Shown: positions 44,136-54,901, counted from the first letter of the stretch. The stretch is 64,000 bases of DNA from Zygaena filipendulae (GCA_907165275.2 OU015652.1:1937001-2001000), one strand, 5' to 3'. A program made the numbers and translations. Notes: generated from the sequence alone by a model not told the origin.

Positions 44136-44439
44136 CAGGGTGTTGTTCAAAACGAGGGATATATTTAAGCCTTTGAATAATTAATCATCCTTATATGTAA
44201 TTATTAAAAATATACCTACATAAAAAATCGGATACTAATTAACAGAAAACCTTAACAATGAAGGTGGACAAAGAATGTGGATAAGCGCGGTTGAAGGACC
44301 TTTAAATTTGAATTAATAGAAGACCCGTTAATGACTCTTAAGGCATTATACGTCCGATAATTTTTGTCAATGGATGGAAAAACGTCAAAACAGCCTCTAA
44401 TATTAATAATGCGTACCACACGCTTAACCTCACACCCTG
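44136..44439. mobile_element. MITE with CAGGGTG ends and TA borders
   Basis: TA, CAGGGTGTTG at 44136 and CTCACACCCTG, TA at 44439. Short inverted ends of this type with TA duplication fit mariner-like non-autonomous elements. No ORF inside. Its right half carries a minus-strand open stretch without domain character. Confidence 0.6.
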
Positions 44440-44770
44440 TATAGAAAGATTTAATGTGTATGGTGTTCATTTTTGAATCGAATGTTAAAGATGCTGTTAT
44501 AAATGAGCTGGTTCGGCTTAAAATAGCACTTAAATAGCTATTTCTTCCGCTTTATTTATGAACGACTAGTGTGCCCGAGGCGTGTAGCAATGCTATGCGT
44601 TTTTTATTTGCATTTTTAAATCTTACAACGATAACTTTTGACTAAATGCACAATGTGCAAAAGTCTATAATGAAGAGAACAAGAAAATAATGACTTAAGA
44701 GCTCCCTAACTAAGCACAGCTCGCCTAACAACTGCATCTTAAAGGAATATTATTTTAGTAGGTTAATTAC

Positions 44771-44841
44771 TTCGACTTGTGTCCATCGATTGTAGCACTT
44801 TTCGTGGTATTGGCGAAATTTCGATGGACAATAATCGAAGT
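44771..44841. repeat. Imperfect inverted repeat around TGTCCATCGA
   Basis: TTCGACTTGTGTCCATCGAT (from 44771) pairs with TTTCGATGGACAATAATCGA (to about 44838), with small bulges. Possibly a worn foldback element. Confidence 0.45.
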
Positions 44842-44879
44842 ATACTTATACCTATTTAGTTATCTATAATCAATACATA

Positions 44880-45179
44880 TAAATAAAATTTAAGTGTCTG
44901 TTTGTACCTTTAATTCCAAATTAACAGCTTTTCACTAAATATATATATATATAAAGTATACCTATACGGTAGGTAATAACATAAAAAAAAACAATTTAAA
45001 AAAAATCTGTCTGTCTGTCGGTCTGTCTGTCTGTTTGTTCCGGCTAATCTCTGAAACGGGACTTTCATTGGCAGATAGCTAGTGTATAAGGAGTAATTTA
45101 GGCTACTTTTGTTTTAGAAAAAAATAGTTCCTGCGGGAATTTCGAAACTCACGCGGGTGAATCCGCGGGGCACAGCTAG
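44880..45179 (+). mobile_element. Non-autonomous Helitron, long subfamily 2
   Basis: A, TCAATACATATAAATAAAAT, TTAAGTGTCTGTTTGTACC; internal (TCTG)n at 45006-45038 and a TA run at 44939-44953. It ends GCGGGTGAATCCGCGGGG then CACAGCTAG, followed by T. Confidence 0.8.
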
Positions 45180-45595
45180 TTTAAAATAAGACCGGGATGG
45201 TGGTCAGGGATCTGGAGCCACGTCGCGTCGCCCGTCTGCCTACACCCGTTGATTACACACAGGTGTAATGGTTGTGAGATAACTTCGTAATCACTCTAAG
45301 CATTATCATTAACTATTGGCGCCAATACTAAGTGCTGGAGTCTGTTCTTAGGCGCTCCGTTGCTTACTCCATTTCGTTTTATTAGTCCTTCCATGTCTCT
45401 CTAGCATCGGATAATGGACGATTAATGACAGTTTGATACATGATCCAATATTTTTTTTGATATTTAATTTTAGCTAACGTCTATTAACATGGAGCGAGTT
45501 CTTTGAAGTATCTAGGTAACACAGATAACTCAATAAACGAATAAGACGTGATTATTTTTACTATACAATATTAAAAAAAATAAAACATACGCGTC
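45180..45595. other. No gene seen
   Basis: Moderate composition; no open frame or repeat terminus. Confidence 0.5.
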
Positions 45596-45627
45596 GAATA
45601 CCTCCTCCTTTTTGGGAAGTCGGTTAA
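45596..45627 (-). repeat. End fragment of the ACCGACTTCC composite repeat
   Basis: Minus strand TAACCGACTTCCCAAAAAGG then AGGAGGTATTCGA, like the left end at 17351. Confidence 0.55.
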
Positions 45628-45896
45628 AAATTACATAAGTATAATGTAAAGTGTTCAAATGTTTGATGAATAATGACGGTTGTTTTATTTTGTTATTAAG
45701 GCTATCTTTTGAACCTGGATAAATCTCAAATGTAATTGTAAATTGCATAATTGTTGAGGGCCTAAAAAGGGACGTCTTTTTTTTTCTTCATTTTGTCAGA
45801 AAAAGTTTAGGCTTTAGGCTTTCATGAGATCTGAAAATTTGGGTGGAATGTCCACTCTTACTTGTTTACACTTAGAAAGCTAAGTGTTCCGCCAAT
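45628..45896. other. No gene seen
   Basis: AT-rich spacer; nothing recognised. Confidence 0.5.
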
Positions 45897-46181
45897 CGGC
45901 TACTTGACTAATTTTTTTTAGTCTGTCGTGTAGATTAATATAGAATATTGGACACTTATGTTTTCTTTTTTACGTTATCATTCATTGAGTTGAAATTTCG
46001 CGTGACGTCACTACCCGTTGAGTACGTACCGAATAATGACGTCATGAGTTCCCCATCCTAAACTTTAATGCGCTTTATCTATGTTTATTTTCATTAATCT
46101 GATAAAGCAAAAAATACATGTCTATTATTTTTTTATTTTCTTACTGACGGACTAATTAAAGTTTGATTTTCTTACCTAATT
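45897..46181 (-). mobile_element. MITE family E, copy 3
   Basis: Opposite orientation to copy 1: GAATATTGGACACTTATG, GAAATTTCGCGTGACGTCAC, CTAAACTTTAATGCGCTTTA, TACTGACGGACTAAT. Two TGACGTCA sites at 46003 and 46037. Termini are worn and no TA pair is clear. Confidence 0.7.
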
Positions 46182-46555
46182 GAAACGATAAAAAACTTTT
46201 TCATTTATAATGACGAAAACAACCAAATGAAAATATTTCGACGGTCCCTATACGCAAAACATTTACAGAAAATTTTATGAAGATAAATAAACTTAAGTAC
46301 GGTTCATCACCAGCCATGCAGAATACTTATTCTTGTCAAAATTGTTTATTGAAAGACCTTCAAAATAAATAGACGGTATCTGACCCGATTCCTAAAATAT
46401 AATATGATGCCGAATTCTTCGAGTGGTACAATATATTTTCCGTCCCCTTTTCTGTCCCCGTGGCCTAGTTATCAATGAATAACGAGAAAAGATTTCTCAA
46501 AAATAATATTTTTCTTGCCACCTGTGACACCGCTCGATAACTATGACGGCCAGCC
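46182..46555. other. No gene seen
   Basis: AT-rich; nothing recognised. Confidence 0.5.
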
Positions 46556-46681
46556 GGGCTAAGATGCGCAAAAATTTTATCGAGGCATTTTATCGATTCT
46601 CGTCGACATATTGTATGGCTTTGTCGACGAGAATCGATAAAATGGCTCGATAAAATTTTATCGTGTTTCGCAACTTAGCCC
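46556..46681. mobile_element. Foldback MITE with 21-bp inner stem
   Basis: Ends GGGCTAAGATGCG and CGCAACTTAGCCC are inverted with one mismatch. Inner arms at 46587-46607 and 46623-46643 are perfectly complementary over 21 bases (containing ATCGATTCTCGTCGAC) across a 15-base loop. An AAAATTTTATCGA block is inverted in between. Confidence 0.75.
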
Positions 46682-46684
46682 CCC

Positions 46685-46835
46685 AGGTTAGCGAAGTGGT
46701 CACCATGTCTCTCCGCTAATTAAGAGGTCCCAGATTCGCTTCCCAGTAGTGGATTTTGATTTTTGGGTGTGTGATTTCCAATCTAAGCGTGTTCATGTTC
46801 TAATAGTATGTATGTATATTTAATACTGAGTGCAA
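46685..46835 (+). mobile_element. tRNA-derived SINE
   Basis: A box TTAGCGAAGTGGTCACC is excellent. The B box CAGATTCGCTTCCC is mutated. Words GCTAATTAAGAGGTCCC and GGGTGTGTGATTTCC link it to family S1. It starts directly at the foldback end. Confidence 0.6.
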
Positions 46836-46892
46836 AGTATTTTCGCAGAATTTATGGACAATTATTTCAGCAAACTTAAAAAAGTTAATGTT

Positions 46893-46908
46893 GGGGGGGG
46901 GGGGGGGG
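46893..46908 (+). repeat. Run of 16 G
   Basis: An uninterrupted homopolymer of 16 G preceded by AATGTT and followed by TATCC. It could fold as a G-quadruplex, and its true length is doubtful because such runs are error-prone in sequencing. Confidence 0.8.
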
Positions 46909-47992
46909 TATCCATTTTTTTATGTACAGGAATACGGCCTACCCAACGATAAAATATATTATGCAACGGCGAACGTGTTAAAAGCGGGGATTGTTACTAA
47001 AATCACCGCATTTATCACATTCTACCGCAATCCCAAACCACGTTTTTGCTAAAGAATTAATGGTTTATCTGTGATTTTAATCATTGTTTTTAAAAACACA
47101 TAGTATATACCTTTTTTATTTACAAGATCCAGAATGAATATATTACTATCAAGAATGAATTCATGAAAACCTGAACAAATGTCCCTCGCTTATTTATTTA
47201 TTCAAAACAGGTTTTTTTTTACACAACACAGGGTTGGATTCAGAATACGACCTATGAGCATTACGGCTACTTAGGTACAAGCGGCTGCGACATGCTGCGA
47301 GCGTCGGCGGCTTCAGTTTGGCGTACCTTTGATGTCTTTCGGCCACTTTTATCCGTCACGACTCACGTGTGACAAATAACCACTACTGGAACTGTGAACT
47401 CAATGTAAAGTTGAAAAATAAGATATGAAACGATGATGAAATTTGTGAAATTCTAACCAGAATTATAAATTATTATTCTCGAGAGGAATAAAATAAATGA
47501 ATTATTTTTTGTTTTTCAGTTTTTCACCATGCAAAAATGTACTGAACTGATTCGAATGTTTCTGGTTAAAATTTACTAGATTACTACAACATATACCTAG
47601 GTATAAGTCAAAATTAACACTAACTGTAAGTAGGTTATTTAGTTTTTTAAATCAGCTTAAATTTCTTAATTTCTAATTTTTCGTAGTCGAACCAAACCTG
47701 CCGAAAAAGAAACAAAATAGTCCGCTGAAGGTGACGAAAATATTACACCGAAAGATAAACGCTTCTAGCCGCCCCTAATTAACTTTTCTTATAATATAAA
47801 CTTAAACACCGAAAGTATTAAGTTTAATTTGGCGTGAATGACGAATGGATATAGGACGTTTCGCTTAATTAGTTGGGAATTCTTCCTTCCCGTTCCCAGA
47901 GACGCATTTAGAAATGAACTAAATAAAGTTAGGCGCAAACAAACGACTTCTGATGAGCTGATGAGCTTCTCTTTTTAAGTGTATATTCTACA
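46909..47992. other. No gene seen
   Basis: AT-rich; nothing recognised. Confidence 0.5.
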
Positions 47993-48209
47993 CTAGCTGT
48001 TCCTCGCGGTTTCACCAGCGTTAATTTCGGAGCGCGGGAATTCCGGGATATAAAGTAGCCTCTGTCCTTTTCTGTACCCCTGGCAACGTGTACCTAAGTA
48101 TGTAAAATTTCATGGTGATCGGTTCGGCCGTTAAGACATAAAAGCGTAAAAAACAAACAAATAAACGGAAAACTCACTCTCGGATTTATAAATTAAATAA
48201 TAGTAAGGA
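47993..48209 (-). mobile_element. Non-autonomous Helitron, full length
   Basis: CTAG at 47993, GCTGTTCCTCGCGGTTTCAC, internal CATGGTGATCGGTTCGGCCG, minus-strand start TCCTTACTATTATTTAATTT at 48209; A and T borders are kept. Confidence 0.8.
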
Positions 48210-48250
48210 TTACCGTATAATATGGATGCTGTAATTCGCTTTTAGGTATA

Positions 48251-48577
48251 ATAGGCTAGTTTCCTAAATTTTTTTTTAGTCCGTTTTGTAGATTATTAAA
48301 AAATATTGGACACGTATTTTTTTATTTTTTACGTAACCAAAAAATAACGGAGATATATCAAGTCGAAATTTCACATGACGTCACGCCTCGCTACACTTTG
48401 TTCGCACGTTATAGCGAGCTGTGACATCACGAGTCCCCCACCCTAAACTTTAATGCGCTTTATCTATGCATATTTCCATTATTTTAAAAAAACAAAAATA
48501 CGTGTCTTTTATTTTTTTATTATCTAACTGACGGACTAAATAGAATTTTTATTTTTTTACCCAGGAAACTAGCCTAT
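48251..48577 (-). mobile_element. MITE family E, copy 4 (TA-flanked)
   Basis: ATAGGCTAGTTTCC and GGAAACTAGCCTAT ends with TA at 48249-48250 and 48578-48579. It is nearly identical to copy 1 but inverted. Sites TGACGTCA at 48376 and TGACATCA at 48422. Confidence 0.85.
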
Positions 48578-48579
48578 TA

Positions 48580-49362
48580 TTCGCGCAAGTTGCCCTTAGT
48601 GTAGAAACACTTTAAATTCCCAAGTGGTAACTTATTGCAACCAGCATTCATAATGCATAAATCTGAGTTTACAAGTGTTACAAGTTACGACCAAATAATT
48701 TTGCTACAAAATGACGTTTATGTTTATTATAATTAGCGGGCTGTTTCGTTTGACAAATCAAACGATTTAGAATGCTATTCATTTTCAATTTATAGCGTAA
48801 GTATTGTAAAAAGATAAGTAAAAAGATAAAGTAATTCATTATTTATTTACAATATGGCTATTAAATTTATTTATCTAGAAATGTTATACTCATTATTACT
48901 GTGTTGGGAATTTTTATTTATTTTATTTTATTTAAGTTTAAAGTTTAAATTTTAATATACATTTTTTTCGTTTAAGATTTTTTAAAGGTGTTGAAAAATC
49001 CTTTGTAGGTTTATCTAAACACCGACATTCGTCATCGACACTGCTTACTTAGTAACTAGACAAAGTTTTTTTATATACCTATTTATTTACATAGGTACCT
49101 AAACAACACTCGGAGCGTAGGTACTTTACAATGGTAGGTAAGGAATAAGGATTAGGTAAAGAGTGAATGGGATTTTGTGAACAACAAACAATGACCCAAT
49201 AAAAATGTAATTATGTGATTATCTATGGTGTTTGACCATATAGTACCTACACCTGCCCCCCTAGCCAAATTGACAAGACATACAACAACTAGGGAACGAA
49301 ATTATTACGGCACGTGGTCACGCAAAACTAGCGTTTTGGTTGGACTATTTTACGTGACTTGC
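48580..49362. other. No gene seen
   Basis: AT-rich; nothing recognised. Confidence 0.5.
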
Positions 49363-49499
49363 TGCCGCACTCAGAGTCGACTTTAATGATTACTTAGTTA
49401 AGTATAGATTTTTAAAACAAAATGACGCTATAATTTTAAAACACGATTTACGCAAAATTTCTCCAATGTGGGTTAACACAATATTGCTTATCTATGTCC
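49363..49499. mobile_element. Chimera: half of MITE C joined to half of MITE A
   Basis: 49363-49423 is the left arm of family C (GCCGCACTCAGAGTCGAC to TTTTTAAAACAAAA). 49424-49499 is the right part of family A (GACGCTATAATTTTAAAACA to TTATCTATGTCC). The partner halves of both are absent. Confidence 0.75.
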
Positions 49500-49680
49500 A
49501 ATTATCAATTGAACTGTTAATTGAACTACCGAGAACACACCGTTGAAATTGAAATGAAACTCAATCTATTTACCCAATGGAATTAACGTAGATTACTTAA
49601 AACCAACTTTAAAAAGAATTACAATGTACTTATTATGTACCATACATAGATAAATTATGTACCTACCTAACCGCCGCACT

Positions 49681-49907
49681 CAGACTAGACTTTAATGGTT
49701 ACTTAGTTAAGTATAGATTTTTAGAACAAAACTGCCGCAATCAGACAAGTTTAATAAATTAATGTTAATTGGCATTTAACTGATTAAGTTACATCTCATT
49801 AAATGCCAAATAACATTAATTTACTGAACGTCTCTGATTGCGGCAGTTTTGTTTTAAAAATCTATACTTAACTAAGTAACCATTAAAGTCGACTCTGAGT
49901 GCGACCG
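49681..49907. mobile_element. Palindromic MITE, family C, copy 2
   Basis: CCGCCGCACTCAGACT to CTGAGTGCGACCG, arms matching copy 1 (16436-16662), with TAA on the left and TTA on the right. Confidence 0.8.
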
Positions 49908-49910
49908 TTA

Positions 49911-50169
49911 GTGACTTAACATAAGAAGGATTAAGGGATGATATCAAGTGACGTGTCGTCGAAGATTGCTAAACCTGGACACCTGGAATGGAAACTAGCT
50001 TTCAAGTGAAGCTGCCGGGCATTAATATTATGATTAAAAATATCAATCTGATCGATTGTTAATTTGTTTGTTTAAAAATAAACTTTATGATAACATATCG
50101 CTATGAACCCACGGGATACCAACGTTAATGTACCTAATTGGATTGTAATCCTTAAAACAAGTCATCCGA
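49911..50169. other. No gene seen
   Basis: Short spacer; nothing recognised. Confidence 0.5.
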
Positions 50170-50337
50170 TGTCTATCTGTCTGTCTGTTCACGATAAACT
50201 TAAAAACTACTGAACGGATTCTCGTGCGGTTTTCACCTACAGATAGGGTGATTCAAAAGGAAGGTTTATACGTATAGTTTATTCTGGAATTTCCGCGGGA
50301 ACTCCGTTATCGCGGGTGAAACCGCGGGGACAGCTAA
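50170..50337 (+). mobile_element. Non-autonomous Helitron
   Basis: TCTATCTGTCTGTCTGTTCA, ACTACTGAACGGATTCTCGT, and a 3' end TCGCGGGTGAAACCGCGGGG then ACAGCTAAG (CTAG mutated to CTAA). A fragment with GTGATTCAAATGGAAGG at about 61510-61545 is related. Confidence 0.7.
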
Positions 50338-50480
50338 GTGTATCATAAACACAACAAGAGCCTAGAAACACGGAAGGACTTCAAGTGCTGTTATTTATAA
50401 AGCTTTTTTTACGACTCAATATAAAAATGAGGAAATAAAGAACCTGTTTGTTAAGGCGACGCTTCTCCTTTTTTTTTGAA

Positions 50481-50690
50481 CTAGCTGTGCTCCGTGGTTT
50501 CATCCGCGAACTCTGATAAAAGTAGCCTAGTAAGTAGTCACTCCTTATAACATCAGCTAGATGCCAGTGAAGGCTCCGCCAAAATCGATCCAAGCGTTTC
50601 GGAGATTAGTCAGAACAAACAGATAGGTACACAGGTAGTATAACAAGTAGACAGACAGACACACCAGCTGACAGAAGTTATGAAAATAGC
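50481..50690 (-). mobile_element. Non-autonomous Helitron
   Basis: CTAG at 50481, CTGTGCTCCGTGGTTTCATC on +, internal GTTTCGGAGATTAGTCAG and GACAGACAGAC. Confidence 0.7.
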
Positions 50691-50817
50691 TGTCGTTTGT
50701 GATTCTTACAGTTCCTCCTCGTTATTTTCTTGTAAGTAATTTCAACGTAGTATACTATGAAAGACTTTTAAAAAAACAATTAACGTCAAAACACTATTCT
50801 ACAGTTTTATTAGTATA

Positions 50818-51040
50818 CTAGCTGTTCCCTGCGGCTTCACCCGCGTTAATTTCGGAGTTCCCGCGTGATTTCCGGGATTAAAGTAGCTTAAGTTACTCCT
50901 TATAACATAAGCTATCTGCGAGTGAAAGTCCCGTCAAAATTAGTCCAGCCGTTTCAGAGATTAGCCGGAATAAACAGACAGACAGGCAGAGAAAAAAATT
51001 TAAAGTTGGTTTTTTACGATACTCATATCGTATATAGTTT
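50818..51040 (-). mobile_element. Non-autonomous Helitron
   Basis: CTAG at 50818, CTGTTCCCTGCGGCTTCACC, GTTAATTTCGGAGTTCCCGC, then AAACAGACAGACAGGCAG. Same subfamily as 50481-50690, and both match the internal part of 44880-45179. Confidence 0.75.
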
Positions 51041-52739
51041 TATAGGTAAGTATGCATTTAGTGAAAACTGTTAATTTGAAATTACAAACAGACACTTCAA
51101 TTTTATTTATACATAATATGTATATATATTATTACTCTGAGGTTTTACTATGCACCTTGAGATTTAGATGCAATAAAACGACACCACAGGCTATATATTG
51201 TATTATATTATCTATGCCACAGGTAAATAAGACGTATTAACCTTATTATTTTCCAGTGTCGTCCAAAAATAGATAAAAAAGTACCTACTTACTTACATAT
51301 AATATTGTCCTTAAAAAAGTTTTTACTACACTTTAATGCTCCGAGTCAACTTTACTTGAAGTGTCCCCGCAGAGCAGCTACTGTTGGATGTCTGATAAAA
51401 CGCAGTCGTACTGATAACATGAGATTACTCCCAACGGTCGTGTAAAGAAACACCGCTACACGTTTTACGTAGGTACAGTCACATTAAAAATATGTAAACG
51501 TTTTTTCAGTCGTTGAACTTTATTTCTATTGCAGTAAGATTCAACGACGTTCAATAGTGATTACATATCTCGGACGCTGACTGTACTGGGTACAGACAAA
51601 AACACAAACCTCGTTTTTAGAATCCGAATAAAGTTTTAATCGGGTGGTAGTATTAGACAATTATTATCTTGAACGGATTATGATTTACAGTGCATTAATG
51701 TACACCAATCTGTTATCGTGTTTTACTGAAAAAAAAAACGTAGTTTCTTTACGACACGGTCCTATAAAGTGTCTTATGTATTTATACAATGAGATTACTC
51801 TAGCAAAACGTTGCGAGAGTTAGAATCTAGAACCACAGAGAAAAGAAGTTGACTAGAGAGGACATGTAAGCGGTACGGTATGTTAGGAGGTACGAAACTA
51901 GGAGCAATAGCGCAAAATGCTTAAATTATTCTAGGAGCTCAGCTAAAACTACTAAAGTTAGGAACATGTATTACCTACGTAGAAAGAATAGATGCACTAA
52001 CAAGGGATTTTTCGAAATTCAACAAAAAAACTACATTTTTTTAGGTTGAGGATTCCTTGATTGGATAACACAATGACATAAAAAATGCAAACTATGTATT
52101 AGTTATGTTATCATCACCATTAACTTGACACCTATTTTACTTAAGTACTGCCTCACCCTCTACTCTAACCTAGTAGGCAAGTCCCTACTTCATAAATTTA
52201 ATAATGTTTAAGAATAACGTTGAACACTGTACCTATTTACTTAGTAAACAATCGTTGACAAAATAAAGGAAACACGGCCTTATTCTGTCACTTGTCCTAA
52301 CAAGATTTACATTGTGTTGAATTATGTTGTGTTAATTATTATGTGGTGCTTCGGTTGTGTAATCAGCCTTAAGTTATTTGCCTGAACTAGGTATATGTTG
52401 TACAGATCACAAATTTATTTTCAGTAGTGTGCTGGTGCATTAGCGTTGCGTGTTGAGTTCGTTATCACTGTGGACGTATTTTATGAAAGGAATAAGTAGG
52501 TACCTACTATGCTGTTTGTTTGTGACTTTGTGTCAGTTAATTTCACCATACTTAGGTACCTACTTTATAGTTTCATCAAATTTAAAAAGCTGTATTTAAC
52601 CTGTATGTACCTGAAAATTTCAATATAATCTGTAAAATGTGATGCATATTCAATTATTTTTTTTCACCTAAAACGGCAAAAATCTGGCAATCGAGAGTGC
52701 TCGCCGCCATAGTATAGAAGTGCTCAGGAAACCGAAGCT
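51041..52739. other. No gene seen
   Basis: AT-rich for 1.7 kb; nothing recognised. Confidence 0.5.
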
Positions 52740-52990
52740 AAGCTAACGAGTTAACTAAAACCGCGTAAGGTTATTTGGAGGCCGCCCAAGGAAAGTGCGC
52801 CGCTAGTCCGTCGCAGCCGCGCGGGCGATCGTCTACAGCGCACGTTACAAGGGGCCCTGCCGGGAAACGAGCGCGTGACGTCACGTGTTTAGATCAGCGT
52901 AGCGTACACTAGCGATCCGATAACAGTAATGGCATCACACGAGAGAACACACTTCCAACAGACATGCAACCCGCGGAGTATATATACCCA
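52740..52990 (+). promoter_or_regulatory. Candidate promoter upstream of the host exon
   Basis: A GC-rich patch (GTGCGCCGCTAGTCCGTCGC, AGCCGCGCGGGCGATCG) stands in AT-rich DNA. It contains an overlapping CRE and E-box, TGACGTCACGTG (52876-52887), and a TATA box TATATATA at 52979-52986. The + strand exon at 53542 begins about 555 bases after the TATA box, a distance that would suit a first exon plus a short intron. A GTATGT donor-like site at 53051 is a possible end of such a first exon. No canonical initiator is evident. The call rests on composition and motif clustering. Confidence 0.4.
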
Positions 52991-53541
52991 GTGAAACTAA
53001 AAACTTCGATAGCGCGATTTAGGTTTTAACTCACATAACGCGAGATATTTGTATGTAACAGTGTAAAGGTTCAAGCTTTTTCTGAATTAACGCTATTATT
53101 GGCACAATATCTTTGAATTATATTTTCAAAATTTTAAGAATTTGTCTGTAAATCAAGAAAAGTGTGGTATCTGCAAGCTCTACTTTTCATCCAACCCGCA
53201 GTGGCGCCATCTAGTGTGATGACAAATAAACTGGCTCTAATGCCCGCTATTAGAAGGCTCTCATTTCCTAGAGGAAACCAAACCTACATTTATATTATTG
53301 CTAGTTTTTATCGAGGATTTTAAATAACGTCTATTTGAAAAGGTTTATTTATGTTATTTTAATATTAATGAGATTTAGAAACCGAACAGAGAGATTTAAT
53401 TTAGAGAAAGTTACTGTATAAAGATAATAATATCTGAATTTTATGATTTACAATACAGTGACGAGACATTAACGCGTTCGCCGTTGTCTCTACATTTATT
53501 ATTTAAAAAACGTTTAACACAGATGTCTTTAATTGTTGCAG

Positions 53542-53962
53542 GGTATCTAATAATGAACGGAACGAGAGTCCGGGCACAGATGGCAGCGTGTCCCCGGAAC
53601 CTCCCGACCGACCTCCCGGGAAAGTGCGCCAAGTTCACCCCGAGGACAAAACTCAGGTTCTCGCCTACGACTCTACCTACCGCAAGAAGAACAAACCAAA
53701 AACCCTGCCGTTAGAAGAGAACCAAATGTATAATCATCTAGCGAATACGAACGTGGCGATGTCACCTATGTACCCTCTGACGCCGAACATTTGCGTGGAG
53801 GGTGGGAAAATCGAGTTCATAAAATCCCCGCCAGGCAGCGCTAGGAACAGCGCGGCGCTAGCTTCGCCACCGCAAACACCATTGGTGGGACGACGCGGAT
53901 CGCAGGAGAAACGCGATGTTCGCATCTACGACGAACCGACGGAGAAGTTTGATGGTGATAAG
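53542..53962 (+). CDS. Internal coding exon of an unrecognised host gene
   Basis: The exon is bounded by a 3' splice site (AATTGTTGCAG, AG at 53540-53541) and a 5' splice site (GATAAG then GTAGGTGG). It is 421 bases: one base finishing a split codon and 140 full codons, leaving phase 0. The translation begins VSNNERNESPGTDGSVSPEP and includes KTQVLAYDSTYRKKNKPKTL, ICVEGGKIEFIKSPPGS and RIYDEPTEKFDGDK. It is rich in Pro, Ser and charged residues with no transmembrane or globular motif, so it is probably a disordered regulatory or cytoplasmic segment, with SPP and RRGS-type phosphorylation-like sites. GC content is higher than its surroundings, as expected for coding DNA. I do not recognise the gene. 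The other exons lie outside the window or are among the weak candidates listed as findings. Confidence 0.75.
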
Positions 53963-54136
53963 GTAGGTGGCGCTGTTGTTGGTAACCAACTTGAATTAAT
54001 AAGGGTGTGTTTTTACGACTTATTCATAGACTTTTTATTCGATTTAAATCAAGACAATCTTTTTTAGCAGTTGAATTTTGAATAAACCTTGCTTGGTTGC
54101 AAGAAAGGCTTGAGTGACCGTGTAAGTAGATAATAT
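53963..54136 (+). other. Start of the following intron
   Basis: The reading frame continues by chance for 34 codons to a stop at 54065-54067, but the GTAGGT donor and the drop in GC mark intron. A family A MITE sits at 54137. Confidence 0.6.
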
Positions 54137-54372
54137 GGACGCAGATAAGCAATAACATGTTAACCCACAAAACAAAGTTATTGATTCAGAACGATTTATT
54201 GAGAGTTACAGATCGTTTTTTAGTTATGTGTTTACCTTATTACATTGTTTAAATATGTAACTAAATATTGAACATAAAAAATGTTGGCACAGATTGGCGC
54301 TATAATTTTAAAACTTTAATTTACTCAAAATTTCTCCAGTGTGGGTTAACACACTATTGCTTATCTATGTCC
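54137..54372 (+). mobile_element. MITE family A, copy 2 (4-bp duplication)
   Basis: GGACGCAGATAAGCAATAAC to TTGCTTATCTATGTCC, flanked by ATAT (54133-54136 and 54373-54376). About 236 bp and very close to the copy at 37059-37293, which suggests recent activity. It lies in the intron 175 bases after the host exon. Confidence 0.85.
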
Positions 54373-54901
54373 ATATAGCTACTAGATTTTTTTTTGTTAT
54401 GAAAGAAAAGATAAACCAAAGGATATCTAAACAATTTTCAAACCGTAACAAAAGAGAAAAGTTTCGCATAGAAATATTGAAATGAAACATACATAAATTT
54501 TCAAAGATAAAAGAAATCTCAAATTTAACTTTCGGGTTAAACATTTCAGTGTCAAGGAAAATCACGGAGAACTTTTCCGTTTAGGGCCATCACAAAAAGG
54601 GTTTGCAAAGTTCCGAGCCTTTTGCGAAAGATAAAATAAAATGAAAATAACTAACATATTCTGTGCAGTAGAGCGTAGGACCGGAAAAACATATCGTTTA
54701 ATTTAGGAAAATGTGGCCATATAATTAGAATAAACTTATAAAAAATTGCTGGCCAGTGTGGTTTTTAAGATGATGATGAATGAATGGTTTCATCAAACTA
54801 TTCATTTTGTAGTACAACAGGCGATTCGAGTACCTACTTTATAAATTAACTAAAGATTGGAAGTAAAAAACTACCTGTTAAGTAATAAGGGCTATCACAC
54901 C
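54373..54901. other. No gene seen
   Basis: AT-rich intron-like DNA; nothing recognised. Confidence 0.5.

Noticed and set aside
43795..44184. 129-codon open frame on the + strand
   Set aside because: It begins at a GTG, covers a repeat end (CATCTCGCACTTGGCC) and crosses into the CAGGGTG MITE. The product has no coherent domain.
53484..53714. Alternative frame of the host exon (ATG at 53552)
   Set aside because: It stops at 53712-53714 inside the exon. The other frame stays open from acceptor to donor and has better amino acid composition.
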